The translations under genes and the position numbers were made by a program. Shown piece by piece: positions 1 through 9,612 of a stretch of 64,000 nucleotides of DNA (its first letter is position 1; each line of letters opens with the position of its first letter). The DNA is from an uncultured Maribacter sp. (GTDB lineage Bacteria > Bacteroidota > Bacteroidia > Flavobacteriales > Flavobacteriaceae), in assembly GCF_947500985.1 (NCBI RefSeq), contig NZ_CANMTX010000003.1, positions 596,803-660,802 of the forward strand. The letters run 5' to 3'. The notes under the pieces were generated by a model that saw only the letters and a list, made by a program, of their open reading frames with translations, ran no database searches and was not told the origin of the DNA.

Positions 1-1330
1 AAATAGGTATTCCAAAATAAAATTCTAATATTTTCAATCTAAATATATAGTCATACTTAGAACGTATTAAATCAGCTTCTGCATTATCAACAAGTGATTG
101 TGATTGGCTAAATTCAAATGCATTCATCAACCCTACATCGTAACGTTCTTTAGAATACTGATAAGCAAGAGTTCTAGCCTCCAGCGTTTTTTCTGCTGCT
201 TGAAATGCCTTAAAAAAATTGGTCACATTTACATAGGCTTGGTTTACATCAGTCTCTAACTGTAACTTAGTTCTTTCAAACTCGATCTGAGCGATATCAA
301 TACTAATTTGTGACCGCTTTATATTATTTCTAACACTCCATCCATTAAAAATAGGAATGTTCATTTGCGCCCCATAAGAGATACCGTCGTTAATATATAA
401 TTGGTCTTTAAATGGAATTGCCTCTCCGGTAAACGGATCATTATTTTGATCGGAATATCTAGTATTATAATTAATAAAGGCACCTACACTAGGGTACTTG
501 GCACCCTTAGCTATCTCTAAGTCCTTTTGAGCCAATTCCACTCCTGTCAAGGCAAACTGAATGTCATTTCTAAAGGTTAAAGCTTTATCAAAAATAACCT
601 TGGCAGAATTATTCAATATATCCGATGGAGGTATATCAAACTCTTCTTCTGCAATATCAAAATTTTCGTAGTCTGTAATGCTCATTAATTGCGCCAAACT
701 AATTTTTGAAATCAAAATCAAATTTTGAGCATTTATCATTTGCTGTTCTTGAGTTGCAGCAGTAGCTTCTATTTGTAATAAATCGCCACTAGGCAAAACA
801 CCAGAATCCACTAAGTCTTTAGTACGCTTTAAATCTTGTTCGGTAATGACCAGTTGCGCTTTAAAAACTTTTAAAGATTCTTTATTAGCTAAAACATTTA
901 AATACGCATTAGCGACACTTAGCTTTATATCATCCTTACCATCCTCTAATCTATATTGACTGCTAATCGCAGTTAACTTGGCTCTTTCAATTCTATTATA
1001 ATTTTGAAGACCATCAAAAAGTGTCACTGATGAAGTCATACTTCCCGAAGCAGAAAAGATAGTTGCTGAAACCAAATTATTGGTAGTAGGATCCAATGCA
1101 AGTCCTGTATTTGCAGATGCACTTATAGAACTATTTAAACTTGGCAACAATGCACCAATTGCATCAGATTTATCTAATGCGGCATTTTCCAAATCTAACT
1201 CAAACTGCTTAACAGTCAGATTATTCTCTACAGCATAATACACACACTCCTCTAGAGTCCATTTCTTTTGCTGTGCCATGCCTAACACAACAGAAAATAT
1301 CAGTAGTAATCCTGTGATTTTTACTTTCAT
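1..1330 (-). CDS. TolC family outer membrane efflux protein (3' end cut by window edge)
   Basis: Outer membrane channel of a tripartite efflux pump, expected to form a trimeric barrel with a periplasmic alpha-helical tunnel. The frame opens with ATG at 1330 and stays open for 443 codons to the left edge. The N-terminus MKVKITGLLLIFSVVLGMAQ is a signal peptide, followed by the WTLEECV segment typical of Bacteroidota TolC proteins. Two long coiled-coil repeats follow, and the last readable residues (FYFGIPI) look like the usual C-terminus, so only a few residues are probably missing. It lies 67 bases downstream of an HlyD-type adaptor and is the last visible gene of the operon running left from 9531. 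Family assignment is firm; the exported substrate is unknown. Confidence 0.92.
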   Translation of the reverse strand, partial: MKVKITGLLLIFSVVLGMAQQKKWTLEECVYYAVENNLTVKQFELDLENAALDKSDAIGALLPSLNSSISASANTGLALDPTTNNLVSATIFSASGSMTSSVTLFDGLQNYNRIERAKLTAISSQYRLEDGKDDIKLSVANAYLNVLANKESLKVFKAQLVITEQDLKRTKDLVDSGVLPSGDLLQIEATAATQEQQMINAQNLILISKISLAQLMSITDYENFDIAEEEFDIPPSDILNNSAKVIFDKALTFRNDIQFALTGVELAQKDLEIAKGAKYPSVGAFINYNTRYSDQNNDPFTGEAIPFKDQLYINDGISYGAQMNIPIFNGWSVRNNIKRSQISIDIAQIEFERTKLQLETDVNQAYVNVTNFFKAFQAAEKTLEARTLAYQYSKERYDVGLMNAFEFSQSQSLVDNAEADLIRSKYDYIFRLKILEFYFGIPI

Positions 1331-1348
1331 TTTATTCTTTTTTAAACC

Positions 1349-1364
1349 AACCTATACATAGGTT
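1349..1364 (-). repeat. short inverted repeat between adaptor and TolC genes
   Basis: AACCTATACATAGGTT is a perfect palindromic stem (six to seven pairs) in the 67-base gap between the HlyD gene and tolC, ending 18 bases before the TolC start codon. In the transcript it could form a small hairpin near the TolC ribosome-binding region. No U-run follows directly, so it is not a normal terminator. Any role in translation or mRNA processing is inference. Confidence 0.4.
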
Positions 1365-1397
1365 GCTCGATTCGTTTTTTGATTTGATTGATTGTTT

Positions 1398-2522
1398 TTA
1401 ATCGTCGTTCTCGTCGTTATCCTCACTTTTGGCTTCCAACTTGTTCCAAATTTTTATTTTGGAGTTTTCATCGATACCAGAAATAATTTCTACGTCGATA
1501 CCATCACTTACACCAAGTTCAAGCTCTCTCTTTTCAAACTCATTATCACCTGTCTCGACCTCAACGTATGGCTTATTTGTTTCTTTATCGAACTGTAATA
1601 GTGCTTCTTTAATAGAAAGCACATCTTTCTTCTCTTCTAAGACAATTGCTGCATTTGCGCTATAACCAGCTCTAATATTAGTACTATCAGACACTACCAA
1701 ATCACCTTCTATCTTAAACTGAACGGCACCCTCTTCCTCAACACCTTTAGGTGCTATGAACTTTAATTTGGCATTGAATTTTTCATCTTGTAAAGCACCC
1801 ATGCTAATTTCTAATGGCATGCCTACTTTAAGTTTCCCCACTTCAGCTTCATCAACTTCACCTTCAAAAATCATTTTAGACATATCTGCAATAAAGGCAA
1901 TAGTAGTACCGTCATTAAAATTATTACTTTCAATAACCTGATCACCTACCTCAACAGGTATTTCTAATAACGTACCGGTTACTGTAGCTCTAATATTAGT
2001 ATTTGCACTAGATGAGCCACCTGCAGAACCAACTCTAATTATCTGATAGTCTGCCTGAGAATTCTGTAGTTCTTGCGTTGCTTGATCAAATCGTAATTTC
2101 AATGCATTAAAATCTTGACTAGAAATCACCCCTTTATCAAAAAGTGTTTTATTTCGGTCGTATTCAATCTTTGTATTACTTAAAGAAATTTTGGCATTGT
2201 TTACTCTACCACGAGCCTGATTTAAAGACTGTTCATTAGGTACAACTTTTATCGTAGCAATTAAATCACCCGCTTTAACTTGAACACCTTCTTCCAAATA
2301 TACCTTTTGGATTATACCCGAAATCTGAGGTTTAATCTCTATTTCATCTTGTGGTATTACCTTACCGGTAACAACAACCTTGTTGGTAATATCTCTTTTT
2401 TCAACGGTCTCCGTTTCATATGTTTTTAAAGGAGTACTATTCTTCTTTAAAAAATAGACTACTGCAGCCAGTATCCCTATAACTGCTACTCCTATTAATG
2501 CGTACTTTACATACTTGTTCAT
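1398..2522 (-). CDS. HlyD/MacA-type efflux periplasmic adaptor subunit (copy A)
   Basis: Membrane-fusion protein linking an inner-membrane ABC permease to TolC. It has an N-terminal transmembrane anchor (about residues 7-26), a biotinyl-lipoyl-like segment with the motif KPQISGIIQKVYLEEG, a short coiled-coil hairpin (about 100-150), the second half of the lipoyl domain (IPVEVGDQVI) and beta-barrel/membrane-proximal domains. At 374 residues it has normal length. The start chosen is ATG at 2522; a TTG two codons upstream is in frame but less likely. It is clearly paralogous to the adaptor at 5840-6958, sharing IPVEVG.QVIESNNFN.GTTIA. It lies between a permease (44 bases upstream) and tolC. Substrate unknown. 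Confidence 0.92.
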   Translation of the reverse strand: MNKYVKYALIGVAVIGILAAVVYFLKKNSTPLKTYETETVEKRDITNKVVVTGKVIPQDEIEIKPQISGIIQKVYLEEGVQVKAGDLIATIKVVPNEQSLNQARGRVNNAKISLSNTKIEYDRNKTLFDKGVISSQDFNALKLRFDQATQELQNSQADYQIIRVGSAGGSSSANTNIRATVTGTLLEIPVEVGDQVIESNNFNDGTTIAFIADMSKMIFEGEVDEAEVGKLKVGMPLEISMGALQDEKFNAKLKFIAPKGVEEEGAVQFKIEGDLVVSDSTNIRAGYSANAAIVLEEKKDVLSIKEALLQFDKETNKPYVEVETGDNEFEKRELELGVSDGIDVEIISGIDENSKIKIWNKLEAKSEDNDENDD

Positions 2523-2566
2523 GCTCAACTATTTGATTGTTATTTATTCTTTTGTTGTTTGGTCTT

Positions 2567-3823
2567 TTACTCTTCTCTTAAGGCGTCAATTGGTTTTATT
2601 CTAATAGCTCTATTTGCAGGTATTAATCCGATTAAAACACTAAGACCTACCATCAAAATAAAGGAACCTAAAAATTGCGGTATGCTAATCATAAGATTAT
2701 AAAATGGCATATCACTATTTTCACCTATCATATTATTCGCAATCGCTAGAAACCCTATTGCAATTGCAAAACCGACAAAGCCAGCAAATACCGTAATTAC
2801 TATAGACTCCAGTACAATTTGTCTCTTTACTACTTTTGGGGTAGCACCTAAGGCACGTCTAATACCTATTTCTTTTGTACGTTCTTTTACCGTAATTAAA
2901 AGAATATTACTAATAGCAATAACACCTGCCAGTAAGGTCAAAATTCCAACGAAGAACGATACACCTTGTAATACACCTGTAAATGCTGATACATTATTGA
3001 ATACTTCAGACATATCAAAACTACCAATAGCGCGTTCGTCTATAGGGTTGATATCATACTTGTTTTTCAACAGACGTTTTATCTGACTTTCAACTACAGG
3101 TACTTTGGTATCTGACTGAACCGAAATTGCCATCCATCCCATTCTATCTCCAGAACCAAATGCTTTTTGAAATGTTGAAAACGGAATATACACTGAATTC
3201 TCTCCGTCAATATTGATGTTCTGATTTGGCTTATATATTCCAACGATATTAAAGAACACTCCGTTAATACGAACATCTTCCCCTATCGCATTTTCGCCTT
3301 TTTCAAATAAAAGTTTATACGTTTCTTCTCCAATAACACACACTTTTTTAGACTCGGTCATGTCATTTTCATTCAGAAATCTACCCTCTACTAGCTTCTT
3401 CTTCATGATTTCATCCACATTAGGATAATCACCATAAACTGCCGATCCACTGGTTAAACCATTTCTATATACGGTAACCACGCCCCTATGACTACCAAGT
3501 TCTATTCTTGGGGCAAGAACTTCTATTTCTGGAATCTGTTCTTTTAAAATAGTAGCATCTTCAAGTTTAAATTGAATTCTACGTCCTCTTTCAAATCCTT
3601 TATAAGGCTCTGAGGTACTTTGACTCCATACAAACAGACTGTTAGATGCTGTACCTGCGAATATTTTTTGAAAACCATTGCTCATACCGTTTGCACCACC
3701 TAATAATAGCACAAGAATTATCATCGCTATAATTACCCCTAGCATGGTTAAAAATGTGCGAAACAAGTTCTTACCTAATGTGGCAAAAATCTCTGACCAT
3801 AAATCTCTATCAAGTATCCACAT
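2567..3823 (-). CDS. MacB/FtsX-type ABC transporter permease (copy A2)
   Basis: Inner-membrane permease of an export ABC system, 418 residues. It shows one transmembrane helix near residues 20-45, a large periplasmic MacB-PCD domain (about 50-270) and three C-terminal helices forming the FtsX domain. The segment ERTKEIGIRRALGATP is the hallmark coupling region, and the C-terminus ends IKPIDALREE. There is no fused ATPase domain, so it must use the separate ATPase at 5047-5748. It starts 1 base after the stop of the permease upstream in the operon, so the two are probably translationally coupled and may form a heterodimer. The substrate cannot be told from sequence. Confidence 0.92.
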   Translation of the reverse strand: MWILDRDLWSEIFATLGKNLFRTFLTMLGVIIAMIILVLLLGGANGMSNGFQKIFAGTASNSLFVWSQSTSEPYKGFERGRRIQFKLEDATILKEQIPEIEVLAPRIELGSHRGVVTVYRNGLTSGSAVYGDYPNVDEIMKKKLVEGRFLNENDMTESKKVCVIGEETYKLLFEKGENAIGEDVRINGVFFNIVGIYKPNQNINIDGENSVYIPFSTFQKAFGSGDRMGWMAISVQSDTKVPVVESQIKRLLKNKYDINPIDERAIGSFDMSEVFNNVSAFTGVLQGVSFFVGILTLLAGVIAISNILLITVKERTKEIGIRRALGATPKVVKRQIVLESIVITVFAGFVGFAIAIGFLAIANNMIGENSDMPFYNLMISIPQFLGSFILMVGLSVLIGLIPANRAIRIKPIDALREE

Positions 3824-3824
3824 A

Positions 3825-5054
3825 TTATTTATCGCTTAATGCTACAATTGGTTTTACTCTTGCCGCTTTCATTGCCGGAATTAATCCTGCGAGAACTCCT
3901 GCTACAATCAATATTATAGTTGCGGTCACAACCATTGACATACTAACAGACGGGTTGGCAAATGCACCTGTTTTAATACTTGGACCAATGGCCGCCAATA
4001 ATCCGGTTGCAATTCCTAGTCCAATAAATCCGGATAAAGCAGTTATAAAAACAGATTCGAACAATACTAATTTTATAATTGACCACGGCTCGGCACCCAA
4101 GGCTTTACGTACACCAATTTCTTTTGTACGCTCTTTAATGATAAACACCATAATATTACCGATACCCACAATACCAGATAGTAATATTAGAAGTCCCACT
4201 ATAATTACCGCGATATCTAAACCACCTGTAAAGTTGCTGATGTCTTCAAAAACCTCTGCGTAGTTAAAGATTCTAATTCCCGATTGATCCTTGGGAGCAA
4301 TTTTAAAACGTCTTCTAAAAACATTTTCTAATCTATCTGAAAAAGCAAGTGCCTCTGTTAAATCGTAATTAGGATTATAGGTTAAAGCAATCTGATCAAT
4401 ATGATCTGTTTGACCATACATTTTTTGATATGTACTGGTAGGTGCATAAATGTTTCGCTCTGCATTATCATCACCATCATCGGTAAACGTACCAATGACC
4501 CTAAAAGGTAATCCGTTGAACTCAACAAACTTGCCTATGGCATCTTCGTTTTTGAATAAATCTTCCTCTACTTTTCTGCCTATAACAGCAACTTTAGAGG
4601 CATTCATTAAATCGTTAGTATTTATGAATCGACCCTTATTTACTATAGTCTTTTCAATAGCTTGGTGATCCGGGTAAACAGCCTGTATATTATAACTACC
4701 CGTTTCGCTCTTATAACGTGCCGATGTATTTTGGTATACTCTCGGACTAATATATTCTACATCGTCAGGAAAACTTCTTTTAATGTATTCAATATCATCA
4801 TTCGTCATTTGAATTCTCCGTCCAGCTTCAAATCCGCCATAGGCCAATGAAGTAGTACCTGTTCTAACAAAAATGGAGTTGGTAGCATCATCACTAAATT
4901 GAAGTGTGAATCCGTTTTGCATTCCTTTTACAGAAGCCAAAAGCAATACCAAAATGAAAATACCCCAACCTACTGAAAACCCAGTAAGGAAAGTTCTAAG
5001 CTTGTTGTTGCTTATACTATGATAAATTTCTTGCCAAATGTCTCTATCAAACAT
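3825..5054 (-). CDS. MacB/FtsX-type ABC transporter permease (copy A1)
   Basis: Permease of 409 residues with the same architecture as its neighbours: N-terminal transmembrane helix, periplasmic MacB-PCD domain, then three helices with the ERTKEIGVRKALGAEP coupling motif. It starts MFDRDIWQEI, very like the permease at 8284-9531 (MFDLERWQEI). Its start codon overlaps the end of the ATPase gene by 8 bases and its stop lies one base from the next permease, so ATPase, A1 and A2 form a tight translational unit. It probably pairs with A2. Substrate unknown. Confidence 0.92.
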   Translation of the reverse strand: MFDRDIWQEIYHSISNNKLRTFLTGFSVGWGIFILVLLLASVKGMQNGFTLQFSDDATNSIFVRTGTTSLAYGGFEAGRRIQMTNDDIEYIKRSFPDDVEYISPRVYQNTSARYKSETGSYNIQAVYPDHQAIEKTIVNKGRFINTNDLMNASKVAVIGRKVEEDLFKNEDAIGKFVEFNGLPFRVIGTFTDDGDDNAERNIYAPTSTYQKMYGQTDHIDQIALTYNPNYDLTEALAFSDRLENVFRRRFKIAPKDQSGIRIFNYAEVFEDISNFTGGLDIAVIIVGLLILLSGIVGIGNIMVFIIKERTKEIGVRKALGAEPWSIIKLVLFESVFITALSGFIGLGIATGLLAAIGPSIKTGAFANPSVSMSMVVTATIILIVAGVLAGLIPAMKAARVKPIVALSDK

Positions 5055-5748
5055 ATTGTTCGGCTCTTACTTGTTCTATTTTCTTATCCTCTATAATTAC
5101 TCCATCTTTCAAATGCACAATACGCTTACACATATCTGCAATATCTGGTTCGTGAGTAACTATCAATATGGTATTTCCCGCATCGTTAATTTTCTGTATC
5201 AAGTCCATCACCTCATAAGATGTCTTACTATCTAATGCACCTGTAGGCTCATCGGCAAGCAATACTTTAGGTTCAGCAGCTAAAGCTCTTGCAATGGCAA
5301 CACGTTGTTTTTGACCACCAGAAAGCTCGCTAGGCAAATGACCTGCCCATTCTTTTAGACCTACTTGAGTTAAATATTTTAAAGCTTTTTCTTGACGTTC
5401 TTTTCTTGGTACTTTTTGGTAATATAATGGTAAGGCAACATTCTCTGCTGCACTTTTATAATTGATAAGATTGAACGATTGAAAAACAAAACCTAAGAAC
5501 TTGTTTCTGTATCTAGCAGCTTTAGTTTCGTTTAAATCTTTGATTGGAACATTATCTAAAATATACTCCCCAGAATCAGAGCTATCCAACATACCTAAAA
5601 TATTTAATAAGGTAGATTTACCCGAACCAGAAGAGCCCATGATAGCTACTAACTCCCCTTCTTCAACATTAAAATTTATTCCTTTAAGAACGTGAAGAGA
5701 ATTCTTGCCCATTTTATAGGACTTGTGAAGATCTTTAATTTGAATCAT
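5047..5748 (-). CDS. ABC transporter ATP-binding protein (MacB/LolD type)
   Basis: Cytoplasmic nucleotide-binding subunit, 233 residues. Walker A is GSSGSGKST, the signature is LSGGQKQRVAIARALA, Walker B is VLLADEPTGALD, and the H-loop is VTHEPD. The length and the KMGKNSLHVLKGIN lead-in match the LolD/MacB/FtsE subfamily that powers mechanotransmission rather than translocation through the membrane. The start chosen is ATG at 5748 (MIQIKDLHKSY); an in-frame TTG at 5769 adds seven residues that do not look like the family. It is the only ATPase in an operon with four permeases, so it probably serves both permease pairs, which is inference. Confidence 0.93.
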   Translation of the reverse strand: MIQIKDLHKSYKMGKNSLHVLKGINFNVEEGELVAIMGSSGSGKSTLLNILGMLDSSDSGEYILDNVPIKDLNETKAARYRNKFLGFVFQSFNLINYKSAAENVALPLYYQKVPRKERQEKALKYLTQVGLKEWAGHLPSELSGGQKQRVAIARALAAEPKVLLADEPTGALDSKTSYEVMDLIQKINDAGNTILIVTHEPDIADMCKRIVHLKDGVIIEDKKIEQVRAEQYV

Positions 5749-5839
5749 GTTGGTTGTTGTTTTGAACAATTTTTACACTGTCTATTCATTAGACTATGCA
5801 GCGTATAATTTGTTACATCAATTTAATACTTTTTTTATT

Positions 5840-6958
5840 TTATTCGTTCTCGGCAAGCTCATCGGGCACTACCTCGTTCCAAACCTTAATTTTATCACCT
5901 TCTTTAATGCCTGAATTTATTTGAACATGAATACCATCGCTGATACCTAATTCTATATCTCTTCTTTCAAATTCTTGATCGCCTGTAGCGATTTCTACAA
6001 ATGGTTTTTTGGTTTTATCATCGAATTGCACCAAAGCTTCTTTTACTGCTAAAACACTATCTGCACGAGCTAAAATTATAGATGCATTTGCACTTAAACC
6101 TGCTCTAATGAATACGGAGTCTTGTTTCTTAAGCGTCCCTTTTATTTCAAACTGTATAGCGCCATTCTCTTCATTTCCTTTCGGAGCTATATAATCTAGA
6201 ATAGCATCGAACACTTTATCTTCTATAGCACCAACGGTAATTTCTAAGGGAAGATTTTCTTTAATTTTCCCAACTTCTGATTCATCTACCTTACCCTCAA
6301 AAATCATTTTATCAACATCTGCAATAGCTGCTATGGTAGTACCTTCATTAAAATTATTACTCTCAATTACCTGATTACCTACTTCTACAGGCACTTCTAG
6401 CACCATACCACTAACCGTTGCCCTTATTTGTGTATTTGCGGCATTACCAAAACCAGAAGTAGTACCCGTTTTTACAATATCATATCTTTTATTGGCAGCT
6501 GCGTAAGATTGCTTAGACTGGTCATAACTCAACTGAGCACGCTCTAAGTCTACCTTAGAAATTACCCCTTTAGAAAACAAACCTTTTTGACGATCAAGAT
6601 TTCTCAATTGATCATCTAAATTGATTTTGGCTTCATTGATATTATTTCTAGCATCGTTTAATGAGCTTAAATTAGGTACTACTTTAATGGTACACAGCAA
6701 ATCGCCAGATTTTACATAATCTCCACCCTCCACGAAAATCTTCTCTATTACACCTGAAATATTCGGCTTAATAAGCACTTCTTCTAATGGAAGAATACTA
6801 CCTGTAGCCATTGTCTTTTTTATTATGGTCTGCTTAGAAGGCTCTTCTGTTTGATATACTACGGGATCTTCTGCATTTTTAGAATACAAATAGAACATAG
6901 AGCCACCAAAGGCTAGTACGATAATTAGCAGGATTACAATTGTTGTTGACTTTTTCAT
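5840..6958 (-). CDS. HlyD/MacA-type efflux periplasmic adaptor subunit (copy B)
   Basis: Second membrane-fusion protein of the locus, 372 residues. It has a transmembrane anchor at about residues 6-25, a lipoyl-like half motif KPNISGVIEKIFVEGG, a coiled-coil hairpin (about 100-150), the second lipoyl half (VPVEVGNQVI) and C-terminal barrel domains. It is a paralogue of the adaptor at 1398-2522, similar along its length including the C-terminal VEI.TGD.EFE.R..ELG pattern. It follows a permease by 30 bases and precedes the shared ATPase by 91 bases. It would connect permease pair B to TolC. Confidence 0.92.
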   Translation of the reverse strand: MKKSTTIVILLIIVLAFGGSMFYLYSKNAEDPVVYQTEEPSKQTIIKKTMATGSILPLEEVLIKPNISGVIEKIFVEGGDYVKSGDLLCTIKVVPNLSSLNDARNNINEAKINLDDQLRNLDRQKGLFSKGVISKVDLERAQLSYDQSKQSYAAANKRYDIVKTGTTSGFGNAANTQIRATVSGMVLEVPVEVGNQVIESNNFNEGTTIAAIADVDKMIFEGKVDESEVGKIKENLPLEITVGAIEDKVFDAILDYIAPKGNEENGAIQFEIKGTLKKQDSVFIRAGLSANASIILARADSVLAVKEALVQFDDKTKKPFVEIATGDQEFERRDIELGISDGIHVQINSGIKEGDKIKVWNEVVPDELAENE

Positions 6959-6988
6959 TTTTTGATTGGTTATATTTTGATGATAATT

Positions 6989-8245
6989 TTATTCTGTTCT
7001 CAAAGCTTCAATTGGTCTTATTTTAATAGCACTTTGTGCAGGTATGAAACCGGCTAATAATCCGGAAAATATTAAAATGACCAGTGCAATGACCACCACA
7101 CCTAAACTTACACTTGGGTTCACAAACATATCTACCGGACCTACGGAATCAAGAACCGCATTAACGCCATATATAAATGCAGCACCGAAAACGATACCGA
7201 TCATACCAGATATGATCGTTAGGAAAATAGACTCCATTAAAATTTGTTTTTTAATAGACCAAGGAGCTTCGCCTAGAGCCCTACGTATTCCAATTTCTTT
7301 GGTTCGTTCTTTAATTACAATGAGCATAATATTACTTACCCCGATAATTCCGGATAATAGAACCAATACCCCTACAAAATAAGCTACCCAGCGTAATGCG
7401 CCGAACAAACTTTCTACTCGATTAAATTGTTCATACAAGTCAAAATACCCGACGGCACGTTTATCATCTGGGTGAATTTTTCTTTTTTCTTTGACCACAC
7501 CTACTATCTTCTCCTTTAAATTAGATATGGAACTACCATCTAGAGCAGTTATCGCCATCCACCCGACATCGTTACCCATATTAAAAGCTTGTGAGAATGC
7601 AGTAAACGGAACATAGATTTCTTTTTGACCTTCTTCACCACCGCCATCATCTTTCTTTTGATAGGTACCTACTACCATAAAATTAATTCCTTGAATTTTG
7701 ATATAGGTTCCTAATACTTTTTCTCCTTGGTCATAAAGCTCATTTCGTACACCAACACCTATTACAGCAATTTTTCTTTTATCTTGAATGTCATTATGAT
7801 TTACAAACCTACCAGAAGTAATGGTCATGGGTTCTTGCCGTATTATTTCTGGATAATCTCCGTAAACGTTGAAAGCACCTGTTTTCAATCCACGAACCAC
7901 ATTATTACCACCACCGAAACCACCTAATTGATTTCGGGGAGAAATAAATCTTAAATTGGGAATATTGTCTTTTATAGCCTGTACATCTTCAATTTTAAAA
8001 CTAAAACGTCTTCCTTTTGGCAGTCCTTTATATGACATTGTCGTATTACGTGACCACATGAACATGGTATTAGTGGCGATGTCTCCGAAATCGGCACGAA
8101 TACCATTTTCCAAACCTTTACCTGCAGCAAGTAATATAATTAGAATAAAAATACCCCAGCCCACACCAAAAGAAGTAGCCAATGTTCTAAATACATTGCT
8201 AGATAATACTTCTAAGATTTCTTTCCAACGGTCTCCATTGAACAT
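6989..8245 (-). CDS. MacB/FtsX-type ABC transporter permease (copy B2)
   Basis: Inner-membrane permease of 418 residues. It has an N-terminal helix at about residues 20-42, a periplasmic MacB-PCD domain with a glycine-rich stretch (LGGFGGGNNVV) and three C-terminal helices. The coupling motif reads ERTKEIGIRRALGEAP and the C-terminus IRPIEALRTE, close to copy A2. It lies 38 bases after permease B1 and 30 bases before adaptor B. It probably forms a heterodimer with B1. No ATPase gene accompanies this pair, so it likely uses the one at 5047-5748. Confidence 0.92.
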   Translation of the reverse strand: MFNGDRWKEILEVLSSNVFRTLATSFGVGWGIFILIILLAAGKGLENGIRADFGDIATNTMFMWSRNTTMSYKGLPKGRRFSFKIEDVQAIKDNIPNLRFISPRNQLGGFGGGNNVVRGLKTGAFNVYGDYPEIIRQEPMTITSGRFVNHNDIQDKRKIAVIGVGVRNELYDQGEKVLGTYIKIQGINFMVVGTYQKKDDGGGEEGQKEIYVPFTAFSQAFNMGNDVGWMAITALDGSSISNLKEKIVGVVKEKRKIHPDDKRAVGYFDLYEQFNRVESLFGALRWVAYFVGVLVLLSGIIGVSNIMLIVIKERTKEIGIRRALGEAPWSIKKQILMESIFLTIISGMIGIVFGAAFIYGVNAVLDSVGPVDMFVNPSVSLGVVVIALVILIFSGLLAGFIPAQSAIKIRPIEALRTE

Positions 8246-8283
8246 GGTTCTATCTTATTTAGTTATACTTATTTATTTTTTTA

Positions 8284-9531
8284 CTACTCGTCTCTTAATG
8301 CTTCTATAACATGAATTTTAGCCGCTCGCCATGCAGGGAAAAATCCCGCTACAGCTCCTGCAAAAATCAAAACAAATACAGTGGTTAAGGCAACATTGAA
8401 ATTCACTGAGGGGTTTAACACATAATCTACCTCTACATGCGGTCCAACAATTTCCAACAGCCCCATGCTTAAAATGAGTCCTGTAAAACCTGCAATTGCA
8501 GTAATAAAGATTGCTTCGTGCAAAATCATCCCAACAATTGACCATGGCTTGGCTCCGAGTGCTTTTCGAATACCAATTTCCCTGGTGCGTTCTTTAACTA
8601 CAATCAACATGATATTACTAACACCAACAATACCTGCGATGATGGTACACACCCCAACAAACCAAAAGAAAAATTTGATACCGCCCATTAGTGCATAAAA
8701 TCGCTTAGCCTCTTCCATAGGGTTATATACTTGAATTGCGCTTGTATCTTCTGGAGCAACAGTATGTGCTTTTTGTAAATACGATTTTAATTCGTTCTTA
8801 AATTTGATAGATTGAGCAACGGCAGTTTCGAAATCTTCTACAGGAGGCAATGTATAGGAAAGATTATTTAAATGATCAGCACCATTAAAAACCTGTTGCG
8901 CAGTACTGACAGGAATATAAATACGGTCTTCTTCTCGTTCGCCACCAATATCACCGTATACCCCAACAATTTTAAAAGGGATACCAGATAGGTCTAAAAA
9001 TTCCCCCACAGGACTCTCTAGCGCATGAAACACTTCTCGATTAATCTTATTACTGATGATGGCAACTTTAGCCTTAGAATCAACATCTTGTTGATTAAGG
9101 AATCTCCCTAAGGTCATAAACTCATTTTCGATAAATTGAAATTGATCAGAAACACCCTGTACATTATAAGCTAAAGACTCGCTACCGTAGTTTACGAATA
9201 CCCCTCTAACAAATAACCTTGGAGATTTATTCTCAATTTGATCCTCAAACAAAGCACCGGCCATGTCGTAATTCTCATTACGAAATTGAATAGGTCTACC
9301 AGGGTTCATACCTTTATAGCCAATAGTGGTAACTCCTGGCCAGACCCAAACACTAGTAGCAGCATCTTGCTCAAATTCTTTGGCTATACCATTTTGCATG
9401 CCTTGACCAAAACCCAATAAAATAACTAGAATGAAAATTCCGGAAGCAACAGAAAGTCCTGTGAGAAAAGTGCGTAACTTATTCTTGCGAATAGTATCGA
9501 AAATTTCTTGCCAACGTTCTAAGTCGAACAT
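8284..9531 (-). CDS. MacB/FtsX-type ABC transporter permease (copy B1), first gene of the efflux operon
   Basis: Permease of 415 residues, MacB-PCD plus FtsX domains, with the coupling motif ERTREIGIRKALGAKP and C-terminus IHVIEALRDE. It is most like copy A1 in its N-terminus and in the residues before the C-terminal helices. The ATG at 9531 follows a leader rich in GATT repeats and a possible promoter, so this is the start of the operon that runs through to tolC. No regulator gene lies beside it. Confidence 0.92.
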   Translation of the reverse strand: MFDLERWQEIFDTIRKNKLRTFLTGLSVASGIFILVILLGFGQGMQNGIAKEFEQDAATSVWVWPGVTTIGYKGMNPGRPIQFRNENYDMAGALFEDQIENKSPRLFVRGVFVNYGSESLAYNVQGVSDQFQFIENEFMTLGRFLNQQDVDSKAKVAIISNKINREVFHALESPVGEFLDLSGIPFKIVGVYGDIGGEREEDRIYIPVSTAQQVFNGADHLNNLSYTLPPVEDFETAVAQSIKFKNELKSYLQKAHTVAPEDTSAIQVYNPMEEAKRFYALMGGIKFFFWFVGVCTIIAGIVGVSNIMLIVVKERTREIGIRKALGAKPWSIVGMILHEAIFITAIAGFTGLILSMGLLEIVGPHVEVDYVLNPSVNFNVALTTVFVLIFAGAVAGFFPAWRAAKIHVIEALRDE

Positions 9532-9571
9532 AAGATTGATTGATTAGTTTGATTGATTGATGAGTGCAATA

Positions 9572-9601
9572 CAAGTATCACACAATCATAAGACTAACCA
9601 A
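9572..9601 (-). promoter_or_regulatory. possible promoter of the efflux operon
   Basis: On the minus strand a TTG (9599-9601) is followed after 19 bases by GATACTTG (9572-9579). The Bacteroidota consensus is TTG, 17-20 bases, TAnnTTTG. The -33 element is exact; the -7 element matches four of six defined positions. It would give a leader of roughly 35 bases before the ATG at 9531. Spacing is right but the -7 box is imperfect. Confidence 0.35.
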
Positions 9602-9612
9602 ATGGAAGAATG

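Noticed and set aside
3754..4263. Open frame of 169 codons on the plus strand
   Set aside because: It is antisense to two strongly supported permease genes, has no recognisable motif and reflects their codon bias.
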